51,250 nucleotides of DNA from Peronospora farinosa. Lineage: Eukaryota > Oomycota > Peronosporomycetes > Peronosporales > Peronosporaceae. The notes beneath the pieces were generated by a model. The model was given only the letters and a program-made list of their open reading frames with translations, was not told the origin of the DNA and made no database searches. A program made the position numbers and the translations under genes. The DNA is taken from NCBI GenBank assembly GCA_947646735.1, contig CANTFK010000604.1, forward strand, positions 1 to 51,250, written 5' to 3'. Below are positions 1 through 11,000 of the stretch, piece after piece. Numbering within the stretch: the stretch's first letter is position 1; every line of letters starts with the position of its first letter.

Positions 1-590
1 TTCCACTGGACCAGGTATTCACATTGAATACGACCATACCGAGTTTTTCTTCCCATGCACTTGTCAAGAATCATCTCCACTTCATACTCATTGTCTTCCA
101 ATTCTGCATCCCAACTATCCTCTGGTAACAGGGCTTCGTCAAAATCCACCCGATCTGTTTCGTCCACCGCCAACACCGTATTCGGTCTGTCGTGATATTG
201 CCGGACTAGCTTCAACTTCGAAAGGTGCAACAACGGGTAAATGCGATAATCTGTCCCACTGATATCCAGGCGAGCTGCATGGTCCCCCACCATTTCCCGT
301 ACTCGGAATGGCCCATGCCATAGGTGGGCCAATTTTCGGGCATAGCCTTCCTTGACCCGGTCTAGATACAACCACACCTGAGATTCTGCCTCAATCATGC
401 TATCCGCCACCTCTTCATTGTGGATCTTGGCTCGACTTTCCATTGCTGATCGCAATAACTCGTTGACTTGTTCCCTTGCCCGGCGATACTGTCGCTGTAC
501 GCCATATCGCCACCGGCGGGGGTCACAGTCACGCCGCCTGGTACTACCCAGCGGTATAGAGACAAGCCATAACCGCTTCGAAGTAATGCA
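1..590 (-). pseudogene. Gypsy pol 3' fragment: integrase C-terminal region and chromodomain
   Basis: Minus-strand fragment of a Ty3/Gypsy polyprotein, cut by the left window edge. Reading from about 575 down to 1 it gives a basic helical segment (RRYRRAREQVNELLRSAME), a WHGPFRV motif typical of the tail of Gypsy integrases, a PLLHLSKLKLV segment, and then EYEVEMILD followed by RYGRIQCEYLVQW, the start of a chromodomain. The integrase core that should lie upstream (above 590) is absent, so the fragment is truncated. The chromodomain sequence differs from that of element B at 42.7-42.9 kb, so this is a different Gypsy lineage. No stop was met in the part read. Identity as a Gypsy pol tail is solid by motif; the exact right border is approximate. 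Confidence 0.85.
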
Positions 591-944
591 AAGCCATGAA
601 AACTAGCAGACGGTATGAAGATCCTTGAAAGGTAGACCGAGTCCCTTATTGATAGAACTGGTCCCTCATTGGTCGGCCCAGCCCCTCGTTGGAAGACTTG
701 GGTCGCCTACGGGGCGACCTCGAACTTCCACGAGTTAGGAGTATAGAAGAATGGAGAACAAAGGAGGAAGATTACCAAGATCAACTAGAACAGAGGAAAA
801 CATGGCAAGGGAAGACATGGCTGAACAGACACGAGTTAGAGATGGATGAGCAACAAAGGGGACAGTAAAGGACCTACGTATCGAAGGAAGTGAAGACATG
901 CGCGTGCTCAATCCGTTGTACGGTTGAGCAAGTGCAGGGGCGGC
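591..944. repeat. Degenerate LTR-like sequence, no gene
   Basis: Non-coding stretch between the Gypsy fragment and the solo LTR. Around 640-715 it carries diverged copies of the phrase 'gtccctcattggtcgg', the unit of the minisatellite inside the neighbouring solo LTR, so part of it is probably an old LTR fragment of that family. Nothing else recognisable. Confidence 0.4.
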
Positions 945-2104
945 TGTGGTGAAGTGCTAATTTGGTGATGTGGAGGTCCCAGAATCCAGTTGGATTCGGA
1001 GTATAGACCGTGGGTCAGGGACAGGGGACCAGAGAGACAGGGGCCTCGAAGGGGGAGCGACCGTTGGTGGAGAGCAATCCGCAGGACCCACCGAAGAAAA
1101 ATCAGTATCAGGGTACCGGTTAACCGGTACCAAAGGGAGTTGGTCATGGCCCTTCATTGATCGACCTCGTTGGTAGACCCGGGTCCCTCATAGGTCGACC
1201 TGGGTCCCTCATTTGTCGACCTGGGTCCCTCATTGGTCGACCCGGTCCCTCATCGGTAGACCTGGGTCCCTCGTCGGTAGACCCGGTCCCTCGTTGGTAG
1301 ACCTGGGTCCCTCATTGGTCGACCTCGGCCCCTCGTTAGTCGACCCGATCCCTCATTGGTTGACCTGGGTCCCTCATCAGTCGACCTCGGCCCCTCGGGG
1401 TTCGGCCACTCCGGACCAGTTAATACAAGGATCAGACTAGTCGACGCAAGGAATCAGAGTTTCAGGCAAGGATAGAGTAAAGGAGTTAAAAGGATAGGAC
1501 TATATTAAATACTACTCAATTTGCGATCTACGTGGCACGACTCCGTCACCTAAGAAGAGCTTGTTCTAAGTTACTCACTGTTCCGGGAAGGGATATATTT
1601 TGGCCCCCCGTCGAAGATAGTTGTGTAGCGAAGTTCAAGTGCGAATAGAGCTCCAGGATATATTTGGCCTGTGAGCTCGTTCGAGTAGAAACACCCCCCA
1701 AGACCCGCTATCGGAAGCGGTCTCCCTCACCTCAAGGTCCGGGAGCAACGTAAAGGTCAGGTGGTTAATACCCCTGAAACAAGAAGGAAAAGGCCAGGGA
1801 CGACAAGCGCCCTGAAGAATTTGGCTCTAAGTCCACTCTCGACAAGGTCAATCGAGTGGCCACTTACCGGCCCACCGAGTGAAGCATATCCACTCGAGGC
1901 CCCCCCCCCAGGTCTACCTCCCTCAAGGCAGACGTCTACATCATCACCAAGTCCTCCGAAGAGTGAAACCCGCCAGCTGACGGGTACACAAGGTGAGAGA
2001 AGGTTCATACGCGGCATCGGGGTACCCCCTCCGACAGTCGGCAGTCCGGCACAGTGAGTGGTTTAGGGTCTCATCATACAATTTTGAGAACCCACTCCAC
2101 CACA
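945..2104. mobile_element. Solo LTR 1 (TGTGGTG...CACCACA family)
   Basis: A 1160-bp LTR-like unit bounded by TGTGGTGAAGTG and CACTCCACCACA, which form imperfect inverted ends. A copy with long stretches of near-identity lies at 32915-34116, and a more diverged one at 29487-31080; all three share the same ends. Inside are a 21-22-bp minisatellite (about 1152-1400) and a conserved 3' half with 'gggaagggatatattttggcc' type sequence. No internal retrotransposon region is attached and no target-site duplication is visible (cggc left, ccag right). It sits inside a minus-strand gag start. Family ownership and transcription direction are not known. Confidence 0.8.
1152..1400. repeat. Minisatellite inside solo LTR 1
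   Basis: About eleven imperfect tandem copies of a 21-22-bp unit close to 'tcgacctgggtccctcattg'. The same array, with different copy order, occurs in solo LTR 2 at about 33113-33410. The open frame it creates (repeats of WSTWVPH type) is a by-product of the repeat and not a gene. Confidence 0.85.
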
Positions 2105-2207
2105 CCAGGGCTTGTTCATTAAGTACCTGCGCCGCCAAATGCTCAGCCAACTCCCTATGGTTTTGGGAGAGGTGAGGGAAGTCACTCCAGTCCATGTTAA
2201 GAACCAT
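2105..2207 (-). pseudogene. Gypsy gag N-terminal fragment, cut by solo LTR 1
   Basis: Short minus-strand coding remnant beginning MVLNMDWSDFPHLSQNH at 2207 and running about 34 codons into solo LTR 1 at 2104. It lies about 60 bp downstream (on the minus strand) of an A-type Gypsy LTR and its primer-binding region, which is where gag should begin. Calling it gag rests on this position; the sequence itself is too short for a firm family call. No convincing continuation was found on the far side of the LTR. Confidence 0.45.
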
Positions 2208-2249
2208 CTTAACCACACGCACGCTCAGAGAGACGGGTCGTGGGAAGGA

Positions 2250-2264
2250 CTACTAGTGCTACCA
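2250..2264 (-). promoter_or_regulatory. Putative primer-binding site
   Basis: Directly after the LTR end (minus strand) the sequence reads CT then TGGTAGCACTAGTAG. The TGG start fits complementarity to a tRNA 3' CCA end. The same leader follows the 5' LTR of element B at 37325 (CTTAGTAGCACTTGTAG), with TGG changed to TAG. Confidence 0.5.
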
Positions 2265-2266
2265 AG

Positions 2267-2867
2267 TGTAGACGGGCATTTCAAAAGAAGCTGCCACTTA
2301 CTACGCAAGCACACACCTTCAAGCAGCGTGAGGAAGCGGTCATACCGTCTTACCTCCGCGTGCGGTGGTGATGGTGTTGGTCGGCCGCTTAAAGCGCCAA
2401 ACCAAGCTGTTGCCGTCCACTTAGAGGGGTCCGCGCAACGAACAACTAACAGGTGTATCACTTACGTCACGCAGAAGCTTATCAAGATTCTCGTGCGCAG
2501 TGTGCAATAGTTAGTAAATTCAAGACTGACTTATATTGAATGGGCTTCAACTAAATATAAATCTAACTACTGATAGATTATATCTAAAGATCGCATACGC
2601 GTCTCTTTAGAAGCGTATCCTTACGTGCGAGCTTAAAATATATATAAGCTCGCTGATGACGTCCGTCTGAAGCGTCACCATGACGCCTAGTCCCAGCTGG
2701 CGTCATTCCCGTTGAATGTGAATCCATCCATGGATATCACATTCACGAGGGTGGGTCACATTGGTGTGCCTCACTTAAGTGACAGGTCTAAGGAACCACG
2801 TACCTTTTTAGACCTGCCCGTTAAGTATTCGATACTTAACGAACCGTATAATTTTTAGCCCGTTACA
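2267..2867 (-). mobile_element. Gypsy A-type LTR, copy 1 (601 bp)
   Basis: Minus-oriented LTR starting TGTAACGGGC (at 2867) and ending CCCGTCTACA (at 2267). It is homologous to 28509-29106 and 45546-46090 across shared blocks, including a paired 'aagcgtatcc' block and 'atggatatcaca' near the right side. The length agrees with the 598 bp of the element A copy. Followed on the minus strand by the primer-binding-site-like leader and a gag start, it behaves as a 5' LTR whose element was destroyed by later insertions. Confidence 0.75.
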
Positions 2868-4890
2868 TCATGTATGTTAAGTTCTTGACGATAAATTTAT
2901 TGTTTGAGACCTTAATGGTGATGGACCGATGCGGCAAACAGATTGTTGTTTCTCAAATTTGTAGCTAGCTACCGCTGTGTTGTGCTGTTGGAACAACACG
3001 ATCTTAATGATGCTGTTTTTTGTTGCGCTGTGAAAGTGGAACTGAAGATGGTCCAATTATCTCAGTGACTGTGTGTTTCATATCCAGAACAGCAAGTTGT
3101 TTCTTATTCTTTTCCGCGTCGAAGATCATACGCCTCATGAGCTTCACCGATAGCGCCCAGATAGTTCTTTATCGTCAGAGCTTGACGAGTCGTGCTGTAT
3201 ATATCAAACTCGCATTGCCGACACATTAACACATGTGCATAACAAATACCGACACATATAGGTTTATTTCCTCCGCGCGCGCAATGACTTTCAGCTACAC
3301 CCTAGTTAAGATCGAAATGACAGCATTGAGAGCCTCAGAACTAGGTTTACCGTGCTGCTCAATGTATGGAGCTATTGATGGAATCATCTTTGTCTTCTTT
3401 ATCGTCATCGGGGTCATCGAAATTAACGTCAGATATTTTTGGGATGTTTCACACTCAGTCTTTGCATTTCCAACAAAGCCAATCATGTAATGGTTCTTAA
3501 GCGTGTCAAACTTATATGGATGTGTTTGTCCGTGTCGCGATGCAGCGGTGCGCTATCCGTGATTGGGTCGCCTATGTCGACATTAGGTCGCACGACGAAG
3601 ATTCCCTTGTAGGCCATCATGCTTACCTTTGGACTTTTTTCCTCACTGGATTTCACAACTTTGCCAATGCCCATGAGCTCCTCGCCCATAGCGCCGATGA
3701 TTTTCCCATGACACATGATTGATGTCCATGAATTCTTCTTCATTGTCACTAGCATAACGTTTTTCTCTCTTTTTTTGTACGTTGTGCATGGCGTGGGAAG
3801 AAAAGTGTCGACGGATCGCAAACTCTTAATTTTGCCCGAAGCAGCACGCACGTGGCTTCGGAAGCCCGGACCCGCTTCCATTAGGAGCAGTCCCGATAGA
3901 AGCGGGTCCGTCATTTTGTGTGATCGTGCTTGCAAAGCGTGCTTTCCATTGACCACAAGGAAAGAGTGACTCAGCAGGATCTGAGCTGAGAGGAAATCGC
4001 CAAAGTCCTACTGCTTTCTCTTAACGTCACGCTTGACGATCAAGATGACCACGCGTGTCTACCGTCTACATTACTGCACTCAAAATAGTGTACCAAAAGT
4101 AGTCAAAATCTAACAATGATCGCTTATCCATATACCACTCAAGTAGCGTCGTGTAGTGTATTGATTTAACGTCCGTGTTGAGTTTTATTCCTGTTTAATT
4201 GGTGCAGTCAAGTGAGCAATGTGATTGGATGAGAAGAAAGAGCATTATTTTGTATTGACACGTCTTATTACAAGGCGTAAAGACAGGCGGGTCCGGTGGT
4301 GGAACAAAGCCGCGCTCGGGCTCACATGACGACGCTACAACCAGCATATCGACAGCTATTTGACTGTCAATTTGACAATCGTGAGGCAACTTTTCGTTCT
4401 TCTGCTAGGCTTCCGCTGTCCTGCTTCACCTTATTATTTACAAGACGTGTGGTTTCGATAGCACTTAGCTTTGCGTCAATCCAGTGATACTTGCCTATCA
4501 TCACTAACTGGCAGGGCGAACCCGTAACGTATCGACTTTAAAAGTACGTATGCATGAGAACTTGCTTCGCAGATACCCATGTATGATTATTAGCTATATC
4601 AAAAGCGATCATCTCTTGCTTTATCTTTTACTTTGTGCTTCCAACATTCAACATGAAAGCATCACTCGTCGTTCAAGCTGTAATTCGAACGTCGAAAATC
4701 GAACGTTTAAGCACGTAGTCAACTAGTCGACTGGCCCGATTTCGTATTTAGTACAGACCATCCGCTTCTTTTCATTTAAGAATAGTCAGGGCAACACAAA
4801 GACCAAGTAATTTATCACACCCACACATACATACACTTACCGGTATAACGGTACTGCCGCTTTCTGTCCAAAACTCTGCACTTGCTCATC
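2868..4890. other. Intergenic, no confident gene
   Basis: About 2 kb between the repeat edge and the receptor-kinase gene. It holds one unrecognised minus-strand open frame (separate entry, 3483-3956) and a few other broken minus-strand frames down to about 3020. The last several hundred bases before 4891 should contain the promoter of the receptor kinase, but no clear oomycete initiator motif was found. Confidence 0.5.
3483..3956 (-). CDS. Unrecognised open frame, possible gene relic
   Basis: Open minus-strand frame of up to 157 codons (first residues MVNGKHALQARSHK) with no family I recognise, no signal peptide and no clear domain. A neighbouring minus-strand frame continues at 3486-3295 (MIGFVGNAKTECET) and a third stretch at about 3190-3010 contains LMRRMIFDAEKNKKQLAVLD. 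The three pieces lie in order but in shifted frames with stops between them, so if coding at all this is more likely a decayed gene or transposon relic than a live gene. Low confidence. Confidence 0.2.
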   Translation of the reverse strand: MVNGKHALQARSHKMTDPLLSGLLLMEAGPGFRSHVRAASGKIKSLRSVDTFLPTPCTTYKKREKNVMLVTMKKNSWTSIMCHGKIIGAMGEELMGIGKVVKSSEEKSPKVSMMAYKGIFVVRPNVDIGDPITDSAPLHRDTDKHIHISLTRLRTIT

Positions 4891-7740
4891 ATGTCCAGCA
4901 ATGAGAGTAGCAATGACTTTGACTTTTTTACAAGCTCAGATTATGGTAATAAAGGGTTACTCTATGCAAAGCTGATAGCACAGGTCTTCTCTACACTCAT
5001 GAGTGCCTTTGTCGGTACACGACACATTCTCCAAGTCGTAGCCCTCAAGAAACAATTGCGTGCTCATCGGCAACTCCAGACGCCCGTACTAGCGGCCACT
5101 GATCATTCAAGATGTTTTATGGGACGCAATTGTCAAGCTTACGTCCCGACGCCCCCTGCATTCCCAAATGACGTGCTTCCTATGAGCTGTCAAACTACAG
5201 CCACAGATTCAAACGATTCCGAAGAATATCGACGAAATCGACAAGCTTCTATTCTTTTGAGAGAGAGGGAGAATGCACTCTATGCACCGATTGGAGGCCC
5301 TGACTTGATTACTAACGAAAGTGACGATGACCGACCACGCGTCTCAGTAGCTTCTAGGATTCTACGTGTCATGTGTATTACAGATTTTATCTTTTCTTTA
5401 TCAGGAATAGTCGTTACAGCAGTGGAGTTATGGGCCCCTCAAGCAGGGAACAGTTTTCAGCTCATGTTCTGGGCCAAAGCGCCACATTGGTGCTCCCAAG
5501 TTGCAAGTTTTTGCTGGGTTGCGACACTAGCAATGTATATTGCTAAGCATAAGAACCGAGCAAGTTTTGATGTGGCTATTGCGCATGCAATTATCTGGAT
5601 GGTTATTGTCTTCTATTGGGTACTAGAGATTTATTCGAGTTATTACGACACCAAGGGGTTTGTATACGCGGCCACGATCATTTGGAAAATCATGGCGGTT
5701 GGATGTTTCCTCATTATCACATTCTGTTGGTTGAACTTTGCAAGACGATGGAGAAGACAAGAACGACGTAAAGGGGCGTACGTCGTATCCAAATTGGCGT
5801 CGTACACGTTGGCATTTTTCATCTTTGTCGGCCCTATTGTTGTTACAGACCTAGCTGTTGGACTGCACAGCTCTGGTTTGGTTATGAAGACATGCTCAGT
5901 GATTTTGGCCATGTGGCCGTTTGTGAACGCTGTGATTTACCTCACGAAACCTTCATTGTGTCTCAAGCTCTTCCGGGCAAAGTCAACTCGTGGAGTACAA
6001 GGACAACACGACTTGGCTGACGGCCAGCACGCAAACGGACCCAACAGGCATGGAAGCCGACGATTTATGAGTGGCGGTGGCAATGGAACAGCAGGTACAG
6101 CAAATGGTATAGTGGGTGGAAATACTGGTGACACCGTTCCGAAGCTGCTGATGTCGCCGTCACATCATGAGCTAAAGGGCTTGGAAATTGGCGATAAGAT
6201 TGGCGAAGGTGTGGCTGTGGTGTACCTCGGTAAGTGGCGTGGTGCCAATGTTGCTGTCAAGATGAAAGCAGTTTTGGCGGCATTGGAGAGTGCTGCAGAC
6301 CTGGAAGAGTTCCAGCATGCCTGTAACGTAGAGATCCAAGCTGAGGCAGAAGTGATGCGCGGCTTGTGCCACCCAAACATTGTGCTCTTCATGGAGGCGG
6401 GATTCTACCGAGGCTCGATCTGTATTGTTTCAGAGTATTGTGCACGTGGCTCGCTGCGGGACGTGCTGACGCAAGCACCAGATGTCAAGAATCTGAACTG
6501 GCCAACGAAGCTTCGTCTCGCGCTGGGAATTTCGCACGGTATCCAGTACTTGCATAATGCGAATCCGCCTATGATTCATCGAGATCTGAAGTCACCAAAT
6601 GTACTGGTGGACGATTCATGGCATGCCAAAATCGCGGATTTTGGTACTCTTCGCTTTTCAGAGATCGTGTCGTCCGCTGCACAACTTCAGTCATCCCAAA
6701 CGAAAAACAGAAATTCAGTGAAGGTACCAGTGGTGGAAATGACAGGACTTGTGGGTACTACGCGCTGGATGGCACCTGAGGTTATGCGAGGCGAACATAT
6801 TTATACGAGTAAGGTGGATATTTACAGTCTTGCGCTCATCCTTTGGGAACTTATTGAAGGGAAGCTTCCGTTTGATAATACACGATGGAACCATGAGGTG
6901 GAGGATTTCGTATTGAAAGGTGTTCGCCCAAACATTCGCTCGGATTTGTGCCCACAACGCTGGAAAGTGCTGATTGGTACTTGCTGGCAAGCAGACCCAA
7001 GAGAGCGCCCTACAATCCAGCAAGTTATTAATAGTCTGCAGCGGATTGGACGCGAAGAAGTGTGGGATCCTACTGGTCCTCGGTTTACAGGTGTGAGTCA
7101 GCTGGGCATGTCGATGTCCTCTTCTGTGTCACATTCTATGTCATCGTCATCGTACATGGACTCACCAAATGCGATTGGACCGATTGGAGGTTTTGATCGA
7201 CGCAACTTTCCTGCTGCACTGGATGAAAATCATGCGAGTGAATCAGAATCGGACGCAGAGAGCTTTGCAGAAGAGTTCTCGTACGTGCCAACGCTCGATT
7301 TGCTTGCATCTCCGGCCATTCTCGGTGCATCCGATGGTGGTATGTCTAAGAGTTCGAAGGAATCACAGTGTAGGTCGCGCCAGGGCTCTATGGAGACTTC
7401 TGCTAGCAGCCGGTGGAGCTGTGTGAGTACAAGTAGCAGCACGATAAGTATGGGCGTTAACGATAGTGGCTTTTTTGGGTCAAAGAGCCGATCAATTGGC
7501 ATGAACGACCCCAGTGCGAGCTCCATCAGTGTCGTCACTTTCCACGGCAGTACCAGCTCCTTAGCCAGTGGCCGGTCTATGGGTTCCTCACGAACACCCA
7601 AGATTAAGAAAAATCGCCTTGAATGGCGACATTGCACTGATACAATCCAGGAAATTCAGCCTTCGGATCATATCAACGCGCCACCCCACACGTTTGTCGA
7701 GTCTTCGCCCAATGGGACTCCGTTCATCGTAAATATTTAA
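4891..7740 (+). CDS. GPCR-TKL: seven-transmembrane receptor fused to a tyrosine-kinase-like kinase
   Basis: Single-exon gene, 949 residues from the first ATG at 4891 (atcATGTCC). The N-terminal third has one hydrophobic segment at about 25-45, an acidic/polar loop, then six more membrane segments between about 158 and 355, ending in NAVIYLTKP, which resembles the NPxxY end of GPCR TM7. A Gly/Asn-rich linker leads to a kinase domain at about 431-710: Gly-loop IGEGVAVVYLG (one residue shorter than usual, third Gly missing), Lys457 in VAVK, HRDLKSPN with Asp565, DFG with Asp583, and APE at 628-630. All catalytic residues are present, so activity is expected. The C-terminal 230 residues are Ser-rich, with runs such as SMSSSSYMD, and probably heavily phosphorylated. 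Receptor-effector fusions of this kind (GPCR-bigrams) are known in oomycetes; the ligand is unknown. Confidence 0.93.
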   Translation: MSSNESSNDFDFFTSSDYGNKGLLYAKLIAQVFSTLMSAFVGTRHILQVVALKKQLRAHRQLQTPVLAATDHSRCFMGRNCQAYVPTPPAFPNDVLPMSCQTTATDSNDSEEYRRNRQASILLRERENALYAPIGGPDLITNESDDDRPRVSVASRILRVMCITDFIFSLSGIVVTAVELWAPQAGNSFQLMFWAKAPHWCSQVASFCWVATLAMYIAKHKNRASFDVAIAHAIIWMVIVFYWVLEIYSSYYDTKGFVYAATIIWKIMAVGCFLIITFCWLNFARRWRRQERRKGAYVVSKLASYTLAFFIFVGPIVVTDLAVGLHSSGLVMKTCSVILAMWPFVNAVIYLTKPSLCLKLFRAKSTRGVQGQHDLADGQHANGPNRHGSRRFMSGGGNGTAGTANGIVGGNTGDTVPKLLMSPSHHELKGLEIGDKIGEGVAVVYLGKWRGANVAVKMKAVLAALESAADLEEFQHACNVEIQAEAEVMRGLCHPNIVLFMEAGFYRGSICIVSEYCARGSLRDVLTQAPDVKNLNWPTKLRLALGISHGIQYLHNANPPMIHRDLKSPNVLVDDSWHAKIADFGTLRFSEIVSSAAQLQSSQTKNRNSVKVPVVEMTGLVGTTRWMAPEVMRGEHIYTSKVDIYSLALILWELIEGKLPFDNTRWNHEVEDFVLKGVRPNIRSDLCPQRWKVLIGTCWQADPRERPTIQQVINSLQRIGREEVWDPTGPRFTGVSQLGMSMSSSVSHSMSSSSYMDSPNAIGPIGGFDRRNFPAALDENHASESESDAESFAEEFSYVPTLDLLASPAILGASDGGMSKSSKESQCRSRQGSMETSASSRWSCVSTSSSTISMGVNDSGFFGSKSRSIGMNDPSASSISVVTFHGSTSSLASGRSMGSSRTPKIKKNRLEWRHCTDTIQEIQPSDHINAPPHTFVESSPNGTPFIVNI

Positions 7741-8059
7741 CCTCTCATATGTTCGGGTGATGTAAGGTATGGGGCATAGTAGCAGATCTGCTAGCTCCCT
7801 GTGAATTAGAGTGTGGTGTAGAGCTTTAAAATATACCCAACGTCTTGTGACGTCCAACTTTCTGCTATCTTGTCAAGTCATTGTGTTTGACAAGAGCGTG
7901 ACATAAACCGATACAAGCCGTACTTCAATCTCGTCAGTACATTTTAGTACGATGTACTATTTTACGTTATCCATGCATCCGTTTCGTTAGTTGACAGAAA
8001 ATCAAACAACTGCCAAGCTCGACACGCTTTATCTATAGACGTTGTCGTTCGTCATCATT
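7741..8059. other. Intergenic, terminator of GPCR-TKL and promoter of TPS-like gene
   Basis: 319 bp between tandem genes. AT-rich 3' end just after the stop, no gene. No clear initiator element was identified. Confidence 0.6.
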
Positions 8060-11000
8060 ATGGCGTCTTCAACGTCTCATTCCAATACAAATTTCCCAAG
8101 TGACATGTGGACACCTGAAATTCCCGTGATTATCGCCGCTAATCGTCTCCCTGTACGTCTTTTCAAGACCAAAGGAATTTCTACCAAGTGGCAGGTCGAA
8201 TGGGCTGGAGATCGCATGATTGAATCATCCAACACGTTTTCTCACTATGAAATATCGGAACGTGCTACGATCAAATTTGTCGGTCGTATACCAGACGTAA
8301 ATGTGCCTCTAAATGAGCGCGAGGATGTCGAAATGCTACTGCGAGAACTCAATTGCTATCCGGTCTTCCTCGAGACGGAAGAGGCTAGATTATACTACAT
8401 AGATTATTGCAAACAGACATTGTGGCCTACGTTTCACAATGTTGTGGACGTATATAGCCCTGTAGATGTGGTGTTGGACGTAGACGCACAGCAAGAGCTT
8501 ACACCTACTGCCCAGTTTTGGAACCCTGGGTCCCAGAAAGTTGCGTGGCAAGCTTATGCTAATGTCAATCAGCTCTTTGCACACAAAATATGTGAGCTTT
8601 ATCAAGTGGGAGACGTTGTCTGGATACAAGACTATCACTTATTGCTCACACCAAGCTATATTGTGAGAAAGATAAGAGCGGCAAATGTCGGTCTTTTCCT
8701 GCATGTGCCATTTCCGTCGTCGGAGGTCTTTCGTACCTTGTCGATGAGGAAAGAACTATTACGAGGCATGTTAAATGCAGACCATATTGGTTTTCACTTG
8801 TTTGAGTACGCACGGCATTTCATGTCGGCATGTCGACGGATCTTGGGACTGAATTATAAGCCCATTTTACGTGGACAATTGGGGATTGACTACGGTGGGC
8901 GAAGAATTGCTGTGACGTGCAGTCACATGGCTATTGACACAGAACGAATTGAAAATACTTTGGCTCGTAAAGATGTTCGTGATATGGTGGTGGCCTTGCG
9001 GCAAAAGTACCGTGATAAGAGAATTTTTGCAGGCTGTGACACCATCGAACGTCTCAAAGGCATCCCGTCCAAGATGTTGGCTTTTGACGGGTTCCTTTCG
9101 CGATGTCCCGACTTTATTAACAAGGCGGTGCTCGTGCAGAAAGGAATCCATAGACGCGGACGCGTGACGGACTATCTACAGAGCAAAAAAGAGATTGAGC
9201 TGGTGGTACAGGCCATCAATAACAAGTATCGTGACGTTGCAAAGGGCGATGTAGTGGACTACGAAGAAGTGAATGAATTCCAGTACAAAGAGCGTGTGGC
9301 GCTGTGGCGTGTTGCCGATGTACAGATTACGACAGTTTTGCGGGATGGACTCAACACGTCGCCATTTGAGTATATCGCGACGCACAAGTAAGTTATGCGT
9401 GTAACGGCCATACCTTACGATGCTATTTTGTATAACGTTTGTTACCCATCGTTTGTATAGAACTTCGCCTGGTGTTCTGATCATAAGCGAGTTCTCCGGT
9501 AGCAGTCGCCTTCTGAGCGGCGCACTGACTGTGAACCCATGGGAATTGGACCAAGTCATCGACGCCCTTCGTGATGCCGTATACATGCCAGCCAACGAGC
9601 GAGAGTATCGGCGCAATTGCGACTTTCAGTTTGTGTCGGCAAACCCTCCTCGTCGCTGGGCTAGGTCTGTACTCACAGATATTGTGAACGCACGGAAGAA
9701 GGAAGAGTCTTTTGTGTACATGGGCACTGGCTTCGGCTTGGATTTTCGCTTGATGGAAGTGAGCACACAGTTTCGGGTAAGCTGCATGATTCATGTTACG
9801 AGACTATATAATGCATCTGACTATTTCACTAAATGCCATTATGGCGTATTGGCCTATGCTTCATTCAGAAATTAACGGACCAGGAGGTCGTGCCGGGATA
9901 TTGTACGAGCATGAAACGTGCGATTTTTTTGGACTACTACCGAACCTTGGCTCCGGACGTCACAAAAGTGATGGGCGTGAGATGGCCGGACGTACCATTG
10001 AGTGCGTTGACCACGCTTGAACAGTTGTGTAAAGACCCTCGTAACACAGTGTTTATCGTTAGTGGATGCAATTGCGACCTCCTCACACAGAAGTTTGGTG
10101 GGGTTCCAGGTTTGGGGCTCGTGGCTGAACATGGGTATTTTGTCCGACCTGCCGTACTAGGCAACAATGCTCGCATCGGACGCCCGTGGGAAAGACATGG
10201 CGACACTATGCAAACAGAGGGAGGCCACCAGCGTTGGCGCGTCAAAGCAGAAAAGATCATTCAGCTTTATGTTGACCGGACGAATGGTTCCACGCTAGAA
10301 ATGCGAAGAAGCGCCGTGCTCTTCCGCTACGGCAAGTCCGATTTTGATTTCGGCACACTGCAGGCAGCTGAGCTAAAGGAACATTTGGAGGGTGTTTTCG
10401 AGGTGATGTACATGCTAATAATAAGAGAAGCGCGACTAGAGATCTAACATAGTTTTTCTGGCTGCACTTACATAACAGGGCTGGCCGTTGAACATTATTC
10501 AAGGGAAAGATTACATTGAAGTACGACCCGAGGGTGTCGGCAAGGGTAAGATCGTGGAGCATTTGCTGAACAAGATGCGCGTTGATGGGAACCCAGCCGA
10601 CTTTGTTTTATGCATTGGAGATGATGTGGCTGATGAACTTATGTTCGATCAGCTTAAGCAAATGGTCGCACACGAAGAGTTCCCAAAAAGTATGTGTGAC
10701 TCCGTTGTGAAATTACGACGCCTTCAGTTCTAACGATGCGCTTGTATCTTGCAGACAAGATATTCACATGCACGGTTGGACAGAAACCCTCAAAAGCTGA
10801 ATTCTTTATTGACGACTACACTGACGTTATTGCACTACTAAAGTCTCTGAAAGTAGTTGCTACGAAGGTAAGTAGCGAGCTAAGGGATTTTGTCACGTGA
10901 TGGGGTCTGATTTCTACGCAACATTTTGTTTAAACAGTCCAACCGTAATTATTCGCTGTCAGATATGCAGTCTTTTGTACGAGACACACGGCCATTTCTT

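Noticed and set aside
1213..1440. Repetitive open frame (STWVPHWST type)
   Set aside because: Produced by the 21-22-bp minisatellite; same in the copy at 33239-33448.
8042..8059. Start of the TPS-like frame at TTG
   Set aside because: Non-ATG start; ATG 8060 follows directly.
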